Shown here: positions 17,523 to 26,201 of the stretch, piece after piece
How positions within the stretch are numbered: the stretch's first letter is position 1
Layout of the letters: each line of letters begins with the position of its first letter
Assembly: GCA_025454405.1 (NCBI GenBank)
Contig: JALOON010000064.1
Span: 1-56,750 of the forward strand
From: Oscillatoriaceae cyanobacterium Prado104
Lineage (GTDB): Bacteria; Cyanobacteriota; Cyanobacteriia; Cyanobacteriales; Microcoleaceae
Direction of reading: 5' to 3'
DNA length: 56,750 nt
Position numbers and translations under genes: made by a program
The notes under the pieces: generated by a model
What the model saw: only the letters and a program-made list of their open reading frames with translations
The model's database searches: none
Told to the model about the DNA's origin: nothing

Positions 17523-18830
17523 CTAAGTATTCAAAAGTCGATCGCTCACAATATGGGGAACGATTAAACAATGCCTGCCGGTGATCGGATTTGTATCTCC
17601 GCGCAATACGATGCCCGATGGAGTATCGCCCACAATCCACGAACCTACAACGAAATGATAGTCGAAATATTCGGGCAAGGGTTGATAGGATTGAATAATA
17701 AATCCTTCGCGATCGTACCCCATCGCTTCGCGAGAATGCACCGCCCCGGCAACAATATCACCTGTTTCTATGGAAACGCCAACACCTTCTAAACCGGCAA
17801 GCGGCTTTTTAACGTGCATTTGAGTCAGTAATTCTGTGGATTCGATCGAGATTGTATCCGTAAAGAAAGTAGGCAGCAAATATTGAGCGTACAGTGGATG
17901 CTTGCCGAATACTTCCCACATCCACACCATCGCTCCTTTATTGCTTAAAATCTGCTTCCACAGCGGTTCGAGGATTTTTACATCCCCCGCCAGCAAGCGC
18001 GATGCTAGAGCTGCATCTGCGTTAAAAGATGCAGCAGCTAATTGTAAATCCAGCCAATCTACAATTTTCCACAGCCGGAAAATCCGATTGTTGAATTGAT
18101 CGACAAAAAATCCGTCTTCATCCACGCCGAGATGGTTGCGCAATCCGACAAGTTGGGTGAAAAATCGATCGCTCCCCAATTCTCGATCTATGATTTCAAC
18201 TAATTGTCCCGCCATTTCTGTATCTTCTGACAAATTCTCATCAATTAACAGACTGAGACCGAACTCTTTTAAATCGTACTGGCGGGCGATCGTGCGGAAT
18301 TGACCTGCAATTTCGTCCCCAAAGTTGTTAAATTGATCGGCATCGTTGGGGAGCGATCGCAAGTCTAGATCGTGTTTTTTCATATCATCTAGCCACAGCC
18401 ATTGATAGACAGTTTCTGCGCCTAAAAGAGGAGTTTCACCGTTGATTTCTAGCAGGCTAATTTTGCCATCTTCAGTAACTGCAAGATCGAAACGGGTATA
18501 GAGAGACAAATCCTCTTCTTCATCAACTCGATCCCACGAAACCTGAATCGCTTCCCAGAAAGCCGGCGGAATTGCCAGTTTTTGCATCCGATTTTCCAAA
18601 CCGTCGGCGGTAAAAAACCAATCCAAAAACTCCCGGCACATATCCCAAAGAGCTTCAGTAGCATCCCAAATTTTCGCCTCTTCCTCGCGCGAAAATATGA
18701 CTCCAAAGGGACGGTTTAAAGCTTCTGCCCAGTAGCGTTGGTTAATGTCTGCAAGGGGCTGACATTGATAGGCATTATCTAATACGTGTTGTTGCCAGTT
18801 GCGCCGTCGCTGAAATAAAAAGGGATACAT
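17523..18830 (-). CDS. Glutathionylspermidine synthase-like ATP-grasp protein (YgiC type)
   Basis: 435 residues, matching the ATP-grasp synthetase half of glutathionylspermidine synthase without the amidase half, as in E. coli YgiC/YjfC. Seen motifs are TRFDLAVTEDGKISLLEING (metal/ATP site, the family RFD...LEyNgeTP), GETPLLGAETVYQWLWLDD, NKGAMVWMWEVF and VKKPLAGLEGVGVSIETG (the KPxxGxEG loop). This family ligates an amine to a carboxylate using ATP. For YgiC-like proteins the true substrate is not established; glutathionylspermidine synthesis is doubtful. E. coli ygiC sits next to ygiB (DUF1190), and a DUF1190 gene follows here at 19461. Confidence 0.88.
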   Translation of the reverse strand: MYPFLFQRRRNWQQHVLDNAYQCQPLADINQRYWAEALNRPFGVIFSREEEAKIWDATEALWDMCREFLDWFFTADGLENRMQKLAIPPAFWEAIQVSWDRVDEEEDLSLYTRFDLAVTEDGKISLLEINGETPLLGAETVYQWLWLDDMKKHDLDLRSLPNDADQFNNFGDEIAGQFRTIARQYDLKEFGLSLLIDENLSEDTEMAGQLVEIIDRELGSDRFFTQLVGLRNHLGVDEDGFFVDQFNNRIFRLWKIVDWLDLQLAAASFNADAALASRLLAGDVKILEPLWKQILSNKGAMVWMWEVFGKHPLYAQYLLPTFFTDTISIESTELLTQMHVKKPLAGLEGVGVSIETGDIVAGAVHSREAMGYDREGFIIQSYQPLPEYFDYHFVVGSWIVGDTPSGIVLRGDTNPITGRHCLIVPHIVSDRLLNT

Positions 18831-18876
18831 CGATCGAATACCTTAATGGGTAATGGGTAATGGATAATGGGTAATT

Positions 18877-19030
18877 AGGGCTTGCTGAATAAGTCTTTTG
18901 GTGAGGGGGGCATTGGGCATTGGGCATTGGGCATTGGGCATTGGGCATTGGGCATTGGGCATTGGGCATAGTTTTTCTCCGTTTCGAGTCGGGAATTAGA
19001 CACACCTGAGAGTTTTATTCAGCAAGCCCT
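18877..19030. mobile_element. MITE with AGGGCTTGCTGAATAA termini, copy 1
   Basis: 154 bp. The ends AGGGCTTGCTGAATAA and TTATTCAGCAAGCCCT are perfect 16-bp inverted repeats. The 4-bp sequence AATT flanks both sides (18873-18876 and 19031-19034), a target duplication. The interior begins GTCTTTTGGTGAGGG, then eight full GGGCATT heptads (18908-18963), and ends CTGAGAGTT before the right terminus. It has no coding capacity. Copy 2 is at 27681-27841. Confidence 0.9.
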
Positions 19031-19032
19031 AA

Positions 19033-19146
19033 TTAGTAATTGGTAATACTAGGATTTTGCACGCCTTTCAATAAATCTGTAGCGGCGAGTTCGCCAAAGG
19101 TTTTAAAGCTTGCAAATAAGTTAAACAAACCCGCCAGATCCCACAA
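19033..19146 (-). CDS. Possible small protein or gene remnant (37 residues)
   Basis: On the minus strand a TTG, preceded by AAGGGGG four bases away, opens a 37-codon frame: the peptide starts LWDLAGLFNLFASFKTFGEL and continues AATDLLKGVQNPSITNY. The composition looks like a real, amphipathic or membrane-associated peptide. No family is recognised. The MITE inserted exactly at its stop codon without changing it. The rest of the gap 18831-19460 contains a TAATGGG heptad array (18845-18876), a doubled GCGGTTTCAA/CCGCCGATTC element near 19252-19312 and no other frame. Confidence 0.35.
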   Translation of the reverse strand: MWDLAGLFNLFASFKTFGELAATDLLKGVQNPSITNY

Positions 19147-19460
19147 ATAACCCCCTTATTGAAATTAGTGCCTGATGTCAATGGTACCAAATCCAGCTTG
19201 GCAGTCCTTGTTATTTTATTAGTCCGCGCAGGCGGACTTTGTTCGTGGGACCTGCGGTTTCAAGCGCCGATTCCTTCGTTCGTTTAGGTGCGGTTTCAAC
19301 CGCCGATTCCAATGGATATGGTCGAGTCAGGATTTGATATAATAGGTAGTTGGGAAGCAGTCAAATTTGCAGTTGATAATTCATAATTCCTGATTTTTAA
19401 TAACGAATTATTGGCGATCGACTCCAGACCGAAATAATTACAAATTACAATTTATTTCGA

Positions 19461-20135
19461 TTACTTACCCCCGCTACCTATAGGAGCAGTGGAACGGACA
19501 GAGTTGCCAAAGCTACCCCGTCCTTTGATAGTGCCTCGAGCTGCGTAGCCTTGAGGGCGAGAGGGCGTGTCTGTACTGGGGGAAAAATAGGAAGAATCCA
19601 GTCGCACTCCCTGTTGGGGATGGGAAATTTGGGCGCGATCGGGAGTTACTATTCCGATATGGGAGCGGTAAACGGGTTGCACGTGATAAATCGTGTGGTA
19701 ACTGCTGTATCCGCTGTAGCTGCTGGAGCCATTTTGTACTACCGTTGGCGGGGGATTATCGTCCACATCATTGGTGAAGTAGAAGCCGCCAAACTCGGGC
19801 CGCCATCCGGAGATACCAGGGCTGGAATTCGATACTTTCACGCAAATGCTGGCCGTATCTTCTTGGCATTCTTGCTGCGTGCGATATATCGGTGTAATGC
19901 GCTCGTATTCCTGCATTGCGTACCGAAACTGAGCCTGACATTGCTCTTTGGTGAAGCCGTTCGTTTGCTTCATTGCATCTGCAATACATTGCTGTTCGGA
20001 TGCGTAAAAGCGCACTTCCTCCGGTTGTTCCTGCAACAGGGAATGAGCCAGATATCCCAATCCACCGATCGAGAGTATACCTGAGGTAATGAGCAGATAA
20101 CGGATTGTTTTGGTTCGATTGTTATTGTGAGTCAT
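19461..20135 (-). CDS. DUF1190 (YgiB-like) protein
   Basis: 224 residues. After a short basic N-terminus there is a membrane helix (YLLITSGILSIGGLGYLAHSLL), so it is anchored or exported. The DUF1190 core follows: YASEQQCIADAMKQTNGFTK, EQCQAQFRYAMQEYERITPI and TQQECQEDTASICV, with conserved Cys pairs. The C-terminal part is Ser/Gly/Tyr rich and ends in a glycine tail (IGSGGK). E. coli YgiB has the same domain and is co-transcribed with YgiC. The partner gene here lies 630 bp downstream, with the MITE in between. Function unknown; a surface or envelope role with the ATP-grasp protein is inferred. Confidence 0.85.
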   Translation of the reverse strand: MTHNNNRTKTIRYLLITSGILSIGGLGYLAHSLLQEQPEEVRFYASEQQCIADAMKQTNGFTKEQCQAQFRYAMQEYERITPIYRTQQECQEDTASICVKVSNSSPGISGWRPEFGGFYFTNDVDDNPPPTVVQNGSSSYSGYSSYHTIYHVQPVYRSHIGIVTPDRAQISHPQQGVRLDSSYFSPSTDTPSRPQGYAARGTIKGRGSFGNSVRSTAPIGSGGK

Positions 20136-20381
20136 GGCTAACCTGAGGTTAGAGTCAAGGCATAATTCGCAAATTCTAATTCGCCAGTCTCGATCGACCT
20201 CAAACTGAAGGAAAATGCTCGATATTCTGAGTTTGCTCTCAGCACTTTGATTATAATTTGATTATAACTCGTACTACAGGGCGCGATCGAGCGATTCCTT
20301 AAGCGCAGCAAATAGGTGTTAATTCTTAATTGCTTAAGCAGATGCTGCGCCCCAACGTCGCGGATACAATCGGACATGAGA

Positions 20382-21065
20382 TTAACTTGCCTTGTCCCCA
20401 ATGAAGATTGCGGATGCTGGGGTCTGAGTTTTGGGATGTAGCGGTTCGCGCACCTCCTGCAGCCGAAATCCACTAACGACAAACAATTTTATCCAACTTT
20501 CTAAAGTTCTAAAATACCAGGGTGCCGGCTCGGTAAAATCCTTGCTGAATCCCGCCCAGGAACCATCTCGCCAACCATCGCGGTAGGGGAAATCACCGCA
20601 GACTAAAACAGGATGAAGAGTTTGCACGATGAATGAACCGCTGGCATTTAGCAGAGATGGAACTGCTTTAAAGATTCCCTCAACTGATTCTTTTCCTAAC
20701 AGCGAGAAGTTGGAAACAACAACATCAACGGAGACTTTGAGTTTGCCAGCAGAAATATCTTCGTAGGAAATCGCGCGAAAATCACCGCTTCCGAAATGTT
20801 GGGCTGCTGCGATTTGTGCGGGTACGGCATCCGTGCCGAGGGCGGTAATTTTTCTCGCAGCTAATTCGCGAACCAGCCATCCCTCACCGCAACCGAGATC
20901 GAGGACAGAAGATGGCTGACAATTGAGTATGGCATCGACTATAGCTCGATCGGTAATCTGCTTGCGACTTTCGATTTGTCCTTCGCGCACTGCAACAGTC
21001 CATGCCAGAGCATTCTTTTCCCATGACTTGATAATTTGTGCGTCATTTAATCGATCGGTATTCAT
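20382..21065 (-). CDS. Class I SAM-dependent methyltransferase
   Basis: 227 residues. Motif I VLDLGCGEGWLVRELAARKI binds S-adenosylmethionine, followed by TALGTDAVPAQIAAAQ (acidic residue for the ribose) and VDVVVSNFSLLGKESVEGIF (motif II/post II). This is the UbiG/UbiE-like small-molecule methyltransferase fold (Methyltransf_11/25). The C-terminal part, WAGFSKDFTEPAPWYFRTLESW, probably shapes the substrate pocket. Substrate unknown. It stands downstream of a truncated antitoxin gene on the same strand and could be read from that promoter. Confidence 0.85.
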   Translation of the reverse strand: MNTDRLNDAQIIKSWEKNALAWTVAVREGQIESRKQITDRAIVDAILNCQPSSVLDLGCGEGWLVRELAARKITALGTDAVPAQIAAAQHFGSGDFRAISYEDISAGKLKVSVDVVVSNFSLLGKESVEGIFKAVPSLLNASGSFIVQTLHPVLVCGDFPYRDGWRDGSWAGFSKDFTEPAPWYFRTLESWIKLFVVSGFRLQEVREPLHPKTQTPASAIFIGDKAS

Positions 21066-21087
21066 GAGCTTAATCAGCGAGAAAAAC

Positions 21088-21210
21088 TACTCATAATGAG
21101 TCCACAACTGCCTTACTACTTTTTCAGGCAATCACAATCGGTTGATGCGATTGACTTACCGAATTTATTAACTGCTGCAATTGCTGTTGAGATTTTTCGA
21201 TCGAAATCAT
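21088..21210 (-). pseudogene. Deletion scar of a YefM-YoeB toxin-antitoxin operon
   Basis: On the minus strand AGGAG sits 6 bases before an ATG at 21210, opening MISIEKSQQQLQQLINSVSQ then SHQPIVIA and TGA (21124-21126). This is the N-terminal start of a Phd/YefM antitoxin. A few bases later, a second frame reads VVRQLWTHYE and stop (21088-21120), the C-terminal end of a YoeB/RelE toxin. So the rest of antitoxin and most of toxin have been deleted, joining the two ends. The ribosome site and start remain intact. The remainder to 21551 holds no gene; the 61-codon plus frame at 21277 has no family features. Confidence 0.8.
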
Positions 21211-21551
21211 AATCTTCTCCTTGTCTGAATCCGGTTTTATAGATAATTTTGGCTATCTGTCGGTACTTTCTTAATTATGAGCGATCGTTCCCTATCTAAA
21301 TTCTATTATTTAAAATATAGGGTGGCAACACATTACAAAGGTATACCTTTTCTTGTCGGATTAGTAAACCATTTCTTGATTTGGCTAATAAATGACCATT
21401 TGTTAATAATTGAAACCATTGTTGGCTCCGAGCTGAGCTTCTGGTTGATTGAGACATTATAGCGCGTTTTTTCTAGTCGATCGCCCCCCAATTTCCACAT
21501 CATACCTACTTCGAGGATCGATTGCTGAATTTGCAGTTCGATCGACTGTTA

Positions 21552-23414
21552 TCAAAAAGCTTTCCTTGGCACCCTCGCCAATTGATAAGCACCCCGACTG
21601 TCTAACAATTGATATTCATTTGGCTGCAATCCAGCTTCCACAAATTTTTTAGGATATCCCAACACTAAAATATCGGGAGTAGGAGGATTTTTCGACTCTC
21701 GGATGTAGTTTACCGCCCCTCTGGTACTGCGGTAATAAGTCACCGACTCTTGAGTGTAAAAAACCAGACTCGGTTTCCAGAAACCTACCATCATCAATTC
21801 TTCCCCAGGCTGTTTTTGTTGCACCGCAACTTGCGCTAATTGTCGCAGCGGTAGCTGACGGTAAGTATCGACTAATTTGTAGGCGGGAGTAAGTGCAAAA
21901 ATGATGAAGGCTGCCAATCCTATTAAATTAGCAGTTAAAATCCAGCGCTCCTGCCGCTGCCACGCTAAAAACGCAACGGACACCGCCGCGATCGCCCAAA
22001 TTGCCCCGCCTGCAATTAGCAAACCAGATTGTTTAATTGCTGCGGGAAAATCTGGCATTGCCGGATCGTCTCCCAACCAATTGTAACTGTAGAAAATTGC
22101 ACCGGACAAAATCAACAAAAATACTGCATTGAGGCTGATATTAATTGCGAGCGATCGAGGCAAATTATTCTGGGTGCTTTCTGAGTTTTTCCGCCTACTT
22201 TTAAGTGCCTTGCCAGTAATAACATCGTTCCAAAATAGCGCTACTAAAATTGCAGCAGCGGGCATTAAAGGCAGTACGTAACTGGGCAATTTAGTTACTG
22301 CAATTGTAAAAAAGCCGAAGATGCAAGCAAACCAAAATAAAGCAAACAAACCCAATTGATCTTTTCGCGCTTGCCTCCGCCAGTAACTGCGCTGCCAAAA
22401 ACGGGTACGGGCGATCGCCAGCGGCAAATAAATCGACCAAGGAGCAAAACCAACTAACACCACAATAAAGTAAAAATACCAAGGTGCTGAGTGTTTGTTG
22501 ACAACATCCGTGAAGCGCTGGAAATTGTGATAGCCGAAAAAGCTGTCAATATAAGCTTGACCGTTAGCTAAAGTAACGAGAATGTACCAAGGCATGGCGA
22601 TCGCCAAAATAATTAAGATTCCCGTTACCGGACGCATTTCCCGCCAAAGCTGCGAAAAATTGCCTAAGTAAAGTGAAAAGCAGAGAACAATCAGTCCTGG
22701 AATAACAATTCCTACAGGTCCTTTAGCCAGAATTGCTAAGGCAATTAACAAGTAAAAAGTTAGATACCATTTATTGGGAAATATTGCCGAATTAACGGCA
22801 GATATTTCTGCTTTTTCCCGCTGTTCTTCGAGAACGTAACCGAGGATAAAAGCTAGCAGTGCCAAACACATACACCCGCTTAACAGCATATCGGAAACCC
22901 CCGTTCTTCCCCAAGCAATAGTATGGGGATTTAATGCAATTAAAGCTGAACCAATCCCAGGGAGAGAAAGAAAGAGCGGGGAAGTCGGGGAGGGGGAGAA
23001 TTGTTCTTCCTGATTCCTTCTTGTTTCTTCCTGATTCCTGATTCTTTCTATCTTCGATAAAGTATAGAATCCGAAACAAGTCAGGGCGATCGCGGATAAA
23101 GCCGAGGGGAGGCGCGCCGCCCATTCGTTAACGCCAAATAACTTATATCCGATCGCCATTAACCAGTAAACTAAAGGTGGCTTGTCAAAACGAGTTTCGC
23201 CGTTGAAATAGGGCGTGATCCAATCGCCTGTCACCGTCATTTGACGCGCAGCTTCGGCAAATAGCGGTTCGGTTTCGTCAACTAAACCGATATTGCCTAA
23301 GTTCCACAAAAAACCCAATCCCGCGATCGCGCACAGCCATAAAATCGATAACAGTAAAGGTGCGATCGAGCGCTTCTTACCAGATTCTGAGAAATTTTTA
23401 ATTACTTCCTTCAC
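21552..23414 (-). CDS. GT39/ArnT-like membrane glycosyltransferase
   Basis: 620 residues with about a dozen membrane helices. The first periplasmic loop has DETEPLFAEAARQMTVTGDW, in which the Asp-Glu pair is the family active-site motif, and RFDKPPLVYWLMAIGYKLFG. This is the PMT/ArnT superfamily, which uses polyprenyl-phosphate sugars to glycosylate lipids or proteins on the outer face of the plasma membrane. The acceptor is unknown. The start is uncertain: I favour GTG at 23414 (VKEVIKNFSES), which has GGAAG upstream; the frame stays open to 23540, but that part overlaps a repeat. A low-complexity loop near residue 165 (RNQEETRRNQEEQF) contains repeat-derived sequence. Confidence 0.88.
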   Translation of the reverse strand: MKEVIKNFSESGKKRSIAPLLLSILWLCAIAGLGFLWNLGNIGLVDETEPLFAEAARQMTVTGDWITPYFNGETRFDKPPLVYWLMAIGYKLFGVNEWAARLPSALSAIALTCFGFYTLSKIERIRNQEETRRNQEEQFSPSPTSPLFLSLPGIGSALIALNPHTIAWGRTGVSDMLLSGCMCLALLAFILGYVLEEQREKAEISAVNSAIFPNKWYLTFYLLIALAILAKGPVGIVIPGLIVLCFSLYLGNFSQLWREMRPVTGILIILAIAMPWYILVTLANGQAYIDSFFGYHNFQRFTDVVNKHSAPWYFYFIVVLVGFAPWSIYLPLAIARTRFWQRSYWRRQARKDQLGLFALFWFACIFGFFTIAVTKLPSYVLPLMPAAAILVALFWNDVITGKALKSRRKNSESTQNNLPRSLAINISLNAVFLLILSGAIFYSYNWLGDDPAMPDFPAAIKQSGLLIAGGAIWAIAAVSVAFLAWQRQERWILTANLIGLAAFIIFALTPAYKLVDTYRQLPLRQLAQVAVQQKQPGEELMMVGFWKPSLVFYTQESVTYYRSTRGAVNYIRESKNPPTPDILVLGYPKKFVEAGLQPNEYQLLDSRGAYQLARVPRKAF

Positions 23415-23514
23415 CCTAAAACTTCCTGCGATTTGAGATTTTCTAATTTTTAGTCCGGGACGGACGGACAGGGCAATTATATCATATTGGGTCGATCGCG
23501 AGCGAGCGATATGG

Positions 23515-23570
23515 TTCGTAGTGAGGATTGAAGTCCTCACCTTCAGAGGACTTTAGTCTTCGCTACCAAC
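23515..23570. repeat. GTAGTGAGGACT-type inverted repeat, copy 2
   Basis: GTTCGTAGTGAGGATTGAAG and the inverse CTTTAGTCTTCGCTACCAAC flank GTCCTCACCTTCAGAGGAC. It overlaps the extended 5' frame of the GT39 gene and argues against a start there. Confidence 0.65.
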
Positions 23571-23734
23571 TAATCTGATTGCGGTAATTCGATCGGACAT
23601 GATATTATGTCATTGCGCTCGCGATCGAAGCAATCTCACAGCATTGTTAAACCGTTGTTCAAAAACGATCGACTTTCAGCTCTCTAAGGATAACTATAAC
23701 GATCGACTATTAACTTTCAATCGAAGGGCGATCG

Positions 23735-24003
23735 ACTCCAAACTCAAAACTCAAAACTTAAAACACCCGAATCACTCAAAACTCCAAACTCAAAACTCCC
23801 GAATCACTCAAAACTCAAAACTCAAAACTCAAAACACCCGAATCACTCAAAACTCAAAACTTAAAACTCCCGAATCACTCAAAACTCAAAACTCAAAACT
23901 CCCGAATCACTCAAAACTCAAAACTCAAAACTCAAAACTCAAAACTCCCGAGCAACTCAAAACTCCCGAGCAACTCAAAACTCCCGAATAACTCTCAACT
24001 ATA
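23735..24003. repeat. AAAACTC heptad array with CCCGAATCACTC interruptions
   Basis: About 270 bp of AAAACTC heptads, interrupted regularly by CCCGAATCACTC or CCCGAGCAACTC, ending 7 bp before the Uma2 start codon. The long open frame across it is an artefact of the repeat having no stop codon in one frame. Confidence 0.9.
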
Positions 24004-24009
24004 AAACTG

Positions 24010-24966
24010 ATGCTGCCATTCAAATATCCCGTACCGCAAACAGATCCGCCCCGTCCGGCGAAAGAAACGCTCCCGACGATGTACGATTTACCTAGTGAAA
24101 ATCCGGAGGAACCAGGTTTGCCAGATGAATTTCACGGCTTGCAGCCAGCCTTATTGAGTCTTACTTTTCGCCCAGCTAATTATTCCCCAAGCCAAATATT
24201 TAGCGCGGGCGACATGAATTTGTATTACGACGTGCGCCATCCCTTATGGTACAAACGACCTGATTGGTTTGGAGTTGTCGGAGTTTCCCGATTGTACGAA
24301 CAAGTCGATATGCGGCTGAGTTATGTAACTTGGCAAGAGGGAGTCAATCCGTTTGTAATTGTCGAATTACTATCACCGGGAACCGAAAAAGAAGATTTAA
24401 ACGACATTCCAGAAACTGTGCCAGCCGAATCTGTAGCCAACAACGGTCAAACAGTTGAGGAACCTACTTCGGAAACAGCAATCACTACCGGTCAATTAAC
24501 TCAGGAACCGCGTCAGGAAAAACCCTTAAGAAAGTGGGAAGTTTACGAACAGGCTTTGAGAATTCCTTACTATGTAGTTTTCAGTCGCTATACCAATAGA
24601 ATGAGAGCTTTCAAATTGGCAGGAGGTCGTTACCAAGAATTAGAAATTACCGATTCCCGAGTGTGGATGTCGGAGATAAATTTAGGTTTGGGTTTGTGGG
24701 AAGGGGAGTATTTTGGATTCACGAGACTGTGGCTGCGGTGGTACGATCCTCAAGGAAATTGGATTCTCACTCCTGAGGAACAAGCACTAGAAATTGCCAT
24801 CCAAGAAAATGCGCGGGCCGAAGAACAACGGCAACGCGCCGAACAAGAGCGGGAACGTGCCGAACAAGAGCGGGAACGCGCCCAGATTGCAGAATCTCAG
24901 CTAGAGTCTTTAATGCAAAGACTGCGGGATTCCGGAATAGATCCCGATCGATTCTTGAACGGTTAG
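24010..24966 (+). CDS. Uma2 family endonuclease with C-terminal coiled coil
   Basis: 318 residues. The Uma2/DUF820 core is recognisable: GDMNLYYDVRHPLWYKRPDW (metal-ligand Asp region), GVNPFVIVELLSPGTEKEDL (family Glu) and KWEVYEQALRIPYYVVFSRY. About 35 residues (NDIPETVPAESVANNG onward) are inserted in the core. Residues ~265-305 form a charged heptad helix (RAEEQRQRAEQERERAEQER), common as a tail of cyanobacterial Uma2 proteins and likely for oligomerisation. Role unknown. The ATG at 24010 follows directly on a repeat, so the ribosome site is lacking or hidden in the repeat. Confidence 0.88.
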   Translation: MLPFKYPVPQTDPPRPAKETLPTMYDLPSENPEEPGLPDEFHGLQPALLSLTFRPANYSPSQIFSAGDMNLYYDVRHPLWYKRPDWFGVVGVSRLYEQVDMRLSYVTWQEGVNPFVIVELLSPGTEKEDLNDIPETVPAESVANNGQTVEEPTSETAITTGQLTQEPRQEKPLRKWEVYEQALRIPYYVVFSRYTNRMRAFKLAGGRYQELEITDSRVWMSEINLGLGLWEGEYFGFTRLWLRWYDPQGNWILTPEEQALEIAIQENARAEEQRQRAEQERERAEQERERAQIAESQLESLMQRLRDSGIDPDRFLNG

Positions 24967-25042
24967 TTGATAGCAGGCAGTTGTCAATTAAATAAAGATG
25001 AAATTGTCAACTGTCAACTGCCAACTATCAACTCTCAACTAT

Positions 25043-25621
25043 TTAAGGTTGCAATACCAACTGCCATTCTTCGGCAGTGCGGTTCCAAGCTGGCGAGGCC
25101 GTTTCCCCGGCGACGTAGGGCCCCCAGTAGCGGCGAGATCCGTCTTGAGCGAAAACAACTAGGATATCTCCCTCTTTGACTTTTAACTTGCCCTCGGGAA
25201 GCGACAGCATCAGCCCCTTGCCACTGCCTTCCCCCGGTGCAAAATCCCAATGTGCCGGCTTGCCGTAGGATTTCTCGTCTTGTCGCTTTGCCAGCAGGGC
25301 TACGCGCACCGGGTATTCAGTGCGGTTGCTAACCCTCAGACTGCCCGTACCTTTGGCTTTTGCAGTTTTTGGGGAATTGCTTTCTATTTCTGGCTCTGCT
25401 GGGGTGGGTTCCGGCTCGGGTTCGATCTCTCTGGTTGGGCCTGCGGGGGCTGTGGCGGCTGGAGGTACGGGGGGTATGGGGGGGAGTACGGCGGCCGGTT
25501 CGGGCAAATTGTTTGGTAGATTAGAACCGTTGGAGATAGTAATTTCAAAGCGTCCCAGGAACAGTCCTGCAAGTAGGGCGATCGACAGCCCGACGATTAG
25601 TTGGTATATTTTAAGTTTCAT
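25043..25621 (-). CDS. Membrane-anchored proline-rich protein of unknown function
   Basis: 192 residues. An N-terminal helix (IYQLIVGLSIALLAGLFLG) anchors or exports the protein. Residues ~35-85 are Pro/Glu rich and disordered (LPPIPPVPPAATAPAG, EIEPEPEPTPAEPEIE). Residues ~95-190 form a small beta-rich domain (GSLRVSNRTEYPVRVALLAK to YVAGETASPAWNRTAEEWQL) recurring in cyanobacterial hypothetical proteins. This suggests a lipid-side or periplasmic binding domain held away from the membrane, but no function is known to me. The ATG at 25621 is the only good start. Confidence 0.75.
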   Translation of the reverse strand: MKLKIYQLIVGLSIALLAGLFLGRFEITISNGSNLPNNLPEPAAVLPPIPPVPPAATAPAGPTREIEPEPEPTPAEPEIESNSPKTAKAKGTGSLRVSNRTEYPVRVALLAKRQDEKSYGKPAHWDFAPGEGSGKGLMLSLPEGKLKVKEGDILVVFAQDGSRRYWGPYVAGETASPAWNRTAEEWQLVLQP

Positions 25622-25757
25622 AGTTTTTATTTAAAAGGTAGATTTTGCACCTGCAATTATTTTTAAATTAGACACAACAGGGCGCTAGTGTGCCACAAAA
25701 TAAGTACGAATACTCAATCCTTAATCCCTGATTCCCTATTACTAATCTTCAACTTCT

Positions 25758-26090
25758 ATGCAGAATACCCGAATCAATAGATTTATTGACGTTCTTGGCG
25801 AGCAATTCGGACGCTGGTTGAGCAATCCCTGGCGTCGGATTTCGCTGCTGCTAATTAGTCTGCTGTTCGGCACTTTTTTGGGAACGGCGATTTCTACTAT
25901 CGCGGGACAATCGGCAGATTGGGATATTTTCGCGGCCGGGCTGTTGGTAGTGGTGACGGAGTTGGTTAGCAGGCTGGCTTACGGCCCCAACCGCCAGATA
26001 GCGCGTTCTTTTGCGGTGGATTTGCTCAATGCTCTGAAAATTGGCTTGACTTACAATTTATTTGTCGAAGCTTTTAAGCTGGGTTCTTAG
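25758..26090 (+). CDS. ycf20: Ycf20-like protein (DUF565)
   Basis: 110 residues with the DUF565/Ycf20 pattern: an N-terminal FGRWLSNPWRRISLLLISLL motif that begins membrane helix 1, then a second helix (WDIFAAGLLVVVTELVSRLAY) and a C-terminal segment ALKIGLTYNLFVEAFKLGS. It is found in cyanobacteria and, as ycf20, in plastid or nuclear genomes of algae and plants. In Chlamydomonas and Arabidopsis, homologues affect non-photochemical quenching; the cyanobacterial role is unclear. It lies 112 bp before the glycerate kinase gene on the same strand, with a repeat between. Confidence 0.9.
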   Translation: MQNTRINRFIDVLGEQFGRWLSNPWRRISLLLISLLFGTFLGTAISTIAGQSADWDIFAAGLLVVVTELVSRLAYGPNRQIARSFAVDLLNALKIGLTYNLFVEAFKLGS

Positions 26091-26130
26091 AAAGTTACAG
26101 GAGTCGAGGGTGCGCGTTCTTGTCCCGCAG

Positions 26131-26160
26131 ATCCCCCCCAGCCCCCCTTTCTAAGGGGGG
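26131..26160. repeat. Solitary copy of the array repeat from 1-480
   Basis: GATCCCCCCCAGCCCCCCTT followed by TCTAAGGGGGG is the inverse of the motif multiplied at the left end of the window. It could fold into a hairpin between ycf20 and glycerate kinase. Confidence 0.6.
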
Positions 26161-26201
26161 AGCAAGAGTTTCTGGCGTCCCTGCCCGCGATATTGAAACA
26201 A

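Noticed and set aside
21277..21462. 61-codon plus-strand frame
   Set aside because: Hydrophobic but no ribosome site or homologue pattern; in a gap after the toxin-antitoxin scar.
23599..23991. 130-codon frame made of repeated QNSKLKT
   Set aside because: It is the translation of the AAAACTC heptad array, which has no stop in this frame.
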